DNA of 64,000 nucleotides from Hoeflea_A sp965228435 (GTDB taxonomy: Bacteria > Pseudomonadota > Alphaproteobacteria > Rhizobiales > Rhizobiaceae). The position numbers were made by a program, and so were the translations under genes. The notes beneath the pieces were generated by a model, which ran no database searches, was not told where the DNA came from, and saw only the letters and a list, made by a program, of their open reading frames with translations. Positions 61,354 to 64,000 of this stretch are shown in pieces (positions within the stretch are counted from its first letter, which is position 1; every line of letters begins with the position of its first letter). The DNA lies in the NCBI GenBank assembly GCA_965228435.1, contig OZ245818.1, positions 4,464,001 through 4,528,000 of the forward strand, read 5' to 3'.

Positions 61354-62572
61354 CCTCCTCGACGAATTCGGCGATGCGACGAATGGCCTCCGATATACGG
61401 TCATCCGAAGCGGCGCATGACAGACGGACATAGCCCTCACCGAGGGTGCCGAAATCCGGCCCGCCGACCAGGGCCACGCCCTTTTCATCCAGAAGTCGCC
61501 CTGCCAGTTCCTTGGCCGGGATGCCGAGTTCCGTTACATTCGGGAAAGCGTAGAACGCGCCTTTCGGAACGGCGCAGCCGATACCTGGAATGGCGTTCAG
61601 ACCCTCCACGACGAGACGGCGGCGTCTGTCGAAGGCATCAATCATCGACTCGACTTCCGCCTGCGGGCCGTCGATGGCGGCGATGCCGGCAAACTGGCTG
61701 GGCGTGTTGACGCAGGACCAGCAATTGACCGCCAGTTTGCGAACCTTGTCGTAGAGGTTGTTGCCCTCCGGCCCGGTCGGCCAGATCGACCAGCCCATGC
61801 GCCAGCCGGTCATCGCCCAGGTCTTGGACCAGCCGTTGAGCACGATGAGCCGGTTGCGGATTTCCGGGAAAGTCAGCAGCGACGTGTGGGTTTCGCCGTC
61901 ATAGGTCATGACGTCATAGATCTCGTCGGACAGGATCGCCACGTTTGGGAAATCGGCAAGGCCGGCCACGAGTTTTTCAATCTCTGCGCGGGGGGTAACG
62001 CCACCGGTCGGATTGGCCGGCGAATTGACGATCAGAAGCCTGGTACGCGGTGTGATCTTTGAGAGTGTCTCCTCGGCTGAAAAGGCAAAGCCGTTTTCCT
62101 CGCGGATCGGCACCGGAATGGCGTCCGCCCCCGTATAGTCGATCATCGATCGGTAGATTGGAAAGCCTGGGTCGGGATAGAGGATCTCGGTGCCCGGTTC
62201 GCCGAACATGGTGATGGCAGCAAACATGGTCGGCTTGCCCCCGGGCATGATCATCACGCTGTCGGGTGAGATTTCAACGCCCGTGGTCGTCAGCGTGCGT
62301 CGCGCCACCGCTTCGCGGGTCGCCGGCAGGCCGTTGGCCGGTGTATAGCCGTGCTGGCCGTCGCGCAGCGCCTTGACTGCCGCTTCGACGATATGTGGTG
62401 GCGTCGGGAAATCGGGTTGGCCGATGCCCAGGTTGACCACGTCGCGTCCGGTCGCGGCGAGTGCTGCCGCGCGTGCCAGTACGGCAAAGGCGTTTTCTTC
62501 TCCAATGCGGTCGAATGCGGCGACTGTCTGCAAGGCTTGCTCTCCAAATGACTTGTTTCGGCGCGCATTCAT
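61337..62572 (-). CDS. Class I/II PLP aminotransferase
   Basis: The 411-residue fold-type I enzyme shows VVNLGIGQPDFPTPPHIVEA, the cofactor motif VNSPANPTGGVTPRAEIEK, VAILSDEIYDVMTYDGETH and the Schiff-base lysine in LNGWSKTWAMTGWRMGW, plus a C-terminal YVRLSCAASDD with the substrate carboxylate arginine. This is the AspC/AATase I-gamma pattern. Aspartate, or an aromatic or branched amino acid, may be the donor. Monocistronic; its 5' end is divergent from the GNAT gene with a 38 bp gap. Confidence 0.9.
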   Translation of the reverse strand: MNARRNKSFGEQALQTVAAFDRIGEENAFAVLARAAALAATGRDVVNLGIGQPDFPTPPHIVEAAVKALRDGQHGYTPANGLPATREAVARRTLTTTGVEISPDSVMIMPGGKPTMFAAITMFGEPGTEILYPDPGFPIYRSMIDYTGADAIPVPIREENGFAFSAEETLSKITPRTRLLIVNSPANPTGGVTPRAEIEKLVAGLADFPNVAILSDEIYDVMTYDGETHTSLLTFPEIRNRLIVLNGWSKTWAMTGWRMGWSIWPTGPEGNNLYDKVRKLAVNCWSCVNTPSQFAGIAAIDGPQAEVESMIDAFDRRRRLVVEGLNAIPGIGCAVPKGAFYAFPNVTELGIPAKELAGRLLDEKGVALVGGPDFGTLGEGYVRLSCAASDDRISEAIRRIAEFVEEEKGGT

Positions 62573-62610
62573 GGCCTAATGGAGAGATCAATTCAACGGG
62601 ACGTTACCGA

Positions 62611-63282
62611 ATGGACGATCTTTCCGCCTGGGCCGGATGTCCGCGGCCGTCGCGCGAGCCGCTGGAGGGTCGCTATGTGCGGCTGGAGCCGATTGATTCG
62701 GCACGGCACGGCGACGGTCTGTTTGCCTGCTCCACGATGGCAGGCGAAGCGGACCGCTTCACCTATCTGCCGGACATTGCGCCAGGTGGGCGCGCCGATC
62801 TGCAGCCTTGGCTGGAATGGGCGGAGGCGAGCGACGATCCGATGTTCTTTGCCACCATCGACCGGGCCAGCGGCCAAGTTGGCGGCAGGCAGAGCCTGAT
62901 GCGCATCGACGAACGCAATGGCGTCATCGAGACAGGCCATATTTATTGGAGCGGTGTCGTGGCGCGGAAGAGAGCCGCAACCGAAGCATTTTTCTTGTTT
63001 GCGAAACTGGTGTTCGACGAGCTCGGTTACCGCCGTTTCGAATGGAAATGCGACAACGCTAATGAACCATCGAAACGTGCCGCCCTTCGCTTCGGCATGA
63101 CCCATGAAGGCGTGTTCCGTCAGGCCGTCGTGGTCAAGGGGCGTAATCGGGATACCGCGTGGTATTCGATTATCGACAAGGAGTGGCCGGCGCTGAGAAC
63201 ACGATTCGAGGCATGGCTCGATCCGGCCAATTTCGATGCGCAGGGCCAACAATTGCGCAAACTTGAATCCATCTCAAAGTGA
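62611..63282 (+). CDS. GNAT-family N-acetyltransferase (RimJ-like)
   Basis: The 223-residue protein is a RimJ/RimL-type GNAT: LEGRYVRLEPIDSARHGDGL at the start, GHIYWSGVVARKRAATEAFF for the acetyl-CoA pyrophosphate loop region, and RRFEWKCDNANEPSKRAALRFGM for the typical C-terminal motif with asparagine and alanine-rich helix. ATG 62611 (MDDLSAWAGCP) is chosen by homology. The substrate is unknown. Confidence 0.9.
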   Translation: MDDLSAWAGCPRPSREPLEGRYVRLEPIDSARHGDGLFACSTMAGEADRFTYLPDIAPGGRADLQPWLEWAEASDDPMFFATIDRASGQVGGRQSLMRIDERNGVIETGHIYWSGVVARKRAATEAFFLFAKLVFDELGYRRFEWKCDNANEPSKRAALRFGMTHEGVFRQAVVVKGRNRDTAWYSIIDKEWPALRTRFEAWLDPANFDAQGQQLRKLESISK

Positions 63283-63318
63283 CTTAGGTTCTGAGAGACG
63301 AGATGCAGGAGTAACAGC

Positions 63319-63531
63319 GTGCCGAAGGGCAGTTCCATCAATGCAGCCATAGCCGCAGCCATCATTCTTGCCTTGATCGCGGTGGTCTTCCTGGCCTTGC
63401 CGCCAATTGTGGTCGCGCTTGGCGAAATCTCGCCCTGGCTGGGTTACGCTGTGACCGTTATCTTCATTCTTGGTTTTTTCGGCATTTTCTGGCTTCGCAG
63501 CCGTTATCAGCGCGCCCGCGACGGTTCCTAG
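63319..63531 (+). CDS. Small two-helix membrane protein
   Basis: A 70-residue protein with two hydrophobic stretches (AAIAAAIILALIAVVFLALP and LGYAVTVIFILGFFGIFWL) and a basic tail (RSRYQRARDGS). The start is GTG 63319, 5 bp after GCAGGAG, supporting real translation. No family is recognised. It lies between the GNAT and ferric-reductase-like genes in the same direction. Confidence 0.65.
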   Translation: MPKGSSINAAIAAAIILALIAVVFLALPPIVVALGEISPWLGYAVTVIFILGFFGIFWLRSRYQRARDGS

Positions 63532-63635
63532 GGGCCAATCGCCGACTTTTTGGTTTCCGCAATGTAAAGTTCGACCCCGCGCGCTTGTTGCCACGATGCC
63601 CGCCTTCCATATTGCCCTCGACTGAGGAGCGGGTC

Positions 63636-64000
63636 ATGGCATCCATCAAGGCATTTTTGAATTCACCCTGGTTTTTCTGGGCGGTGCTCGCGCTGCCGTC
63701 GATCGGAATGATCGGAGGCGCACTGGGCAGCAATGATCTGCAGCCATTGCTGCATCCGACCGGAGAATTTGCCGCCCGATTCATGATCATCGCCATGATG
63801 CTGACGCCGTTGCGGATGCTGTTTCCAAGGGCCGGATGGATCGGCTGGCTGATGAAGAGAAGGCGCTATATCGGCGTTGCCGCCTTCGGCTACGCGGCAT
63901 TGCACACGCTTTATTATGTGATCGATCTCGGATCGCTTTCCGCTGTGCTGAGCGATGCGGTCAAGTTCGGCATATGGACCGGCTGGGTGGCCTTTCTGAT
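63636..64000 (+). CDS. Ferric reductase-like transmembrane protein (MsrQ/YedZ-like), 3' end outside window
   Basis: The first 121 codons are in the window. They encode three membrane segments with the cytochrome b561-like pattern of MsrQ/ferric-reductase-like domains (FAARFMIIAMMLTPLRMLFP, KRRRYIGVAAFGYAALHTLY). The histidine in ALHTLYY is a likely haem ligand, and the R-R-R-Y-G-x-A motif is typical. ATG 63636 follows GAGGAGCGGGTC. MsrQ supplies electrons to the periplasmic methionine sulfoxide reductase MsrP; without the rest, ferric-reductase-like relatives are also possible. Confidence 0.8.
   Translation, partial: MASIKAFLNSPWFFWAVLALPSIGMIGGALGSNDLQPLLHPTGEFAARFMIIAMMLTPLRMLFPRAGWIGWLMKRRRYIGVAAFGYAALHTLYYVIDLGSLSAVLSDAVKFGIWTGWVAFL

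Overview
This 64 kb window is GC-rich chromosomal DNA with tightly packed, often overlapping genes. It most likely comes from an alphaproteobacterium of the Hyphomicrobiales (Rhizobiales) type. The evidence is an Rrf2 regulator of the RirA type, two Irr-like iron-control elements (upstream of bfr and in the rirA promoter), a dctBD two-component system driving a TRAP transporter from a sigma-54 promoter, a LiuR-like MerR regulator with its operator, and a complete form I (AYRCSFR) carbon monoxide dehydrogenase cluster. I saw no rRNA, tRNA, insertion sequence, prophage or CRISPR array. The first and last genes are cut by the window edges.

Layout. 1-8.1 kb: a divergent LysR regulator and a six-gene operon of class III aminotransferase, beta-hydroxyacid dehydrogenase, aldehyde dehydrogenase, SelA-like PLP enzyme, D-glutamate-cyclase-like protein and class V PLP enzyme. 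This looks like an undescribed amino-acid catabolic pathway. 8.1-10.4 kb: soxR, a textbook SoxR operator, and a coupled SDR plus diverged QueA paralogue. 10.6-15.5 kb: an MFS exporter converging on a translationally coupled trio of adenylation enzyme, MBOAT acyltransferase and carrier protein, resembling dltABC without dltD. 15.7-26.7 kb: assorted genes including a universal stress protein, FMO-type monooxygenase, two tandem alpha/beta-hydrolase lipoproteins, a pentapeptide-repeat protein, an EamA exporter, an autotransporter, a decayed hydrolase pseudogene, a DUF2652 cyclase-like protein, a nucleoside-phosphorylase homologue and a DUF695-RraB protein.

26.8-34.7 kb (minus strand): coxM-S-L-D-E-F, a MocA-like nucleotidyltransferase and coxG, preceded by three direct repeats at exact 20 bp spacing. 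A CoxC/CoxH-type MHYT-LytTR sensor-regulator lies 3.6 kb beyond the cluster, so it is the natural candidate to bind those repeats. 35-46.4 kb: FMN-dependent glutamate-synthase-like protein, DM13 protein, pyrophosphate-type phosphofructokinase, AhpD-like protein, bacterioferritin, an acyl-CoA dehydrogenase/SCP2/MerR module, a methyltransferase, an adenylate cyclase and rirA. 46.5-54.4 kb: an orphan ferric-iron binding protein, trhO, an AbgT transporter, KDPG aldolase, a DUF533 protein and modABC (molybdate uptake, which the Mo-Cu CO dehydrogenase would need).

54.5-61.3 kb: dctBD followed by dctPQM. Two perfect DctD-type palindromes 33 bp apart and a strong -24/-12 promoter fill the 350 bp gap. 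61.3-64 kb: class I aminotransferase, GNAT acetyltransferase, a small membrane protein and the start of a ferric-reductase-like membrane protein. Overall the region suggests a metabolically flexible heterotroph that supplements organic-acid and amino-acid use with CO oxidation, under iron, redox and dicarboxylate control.
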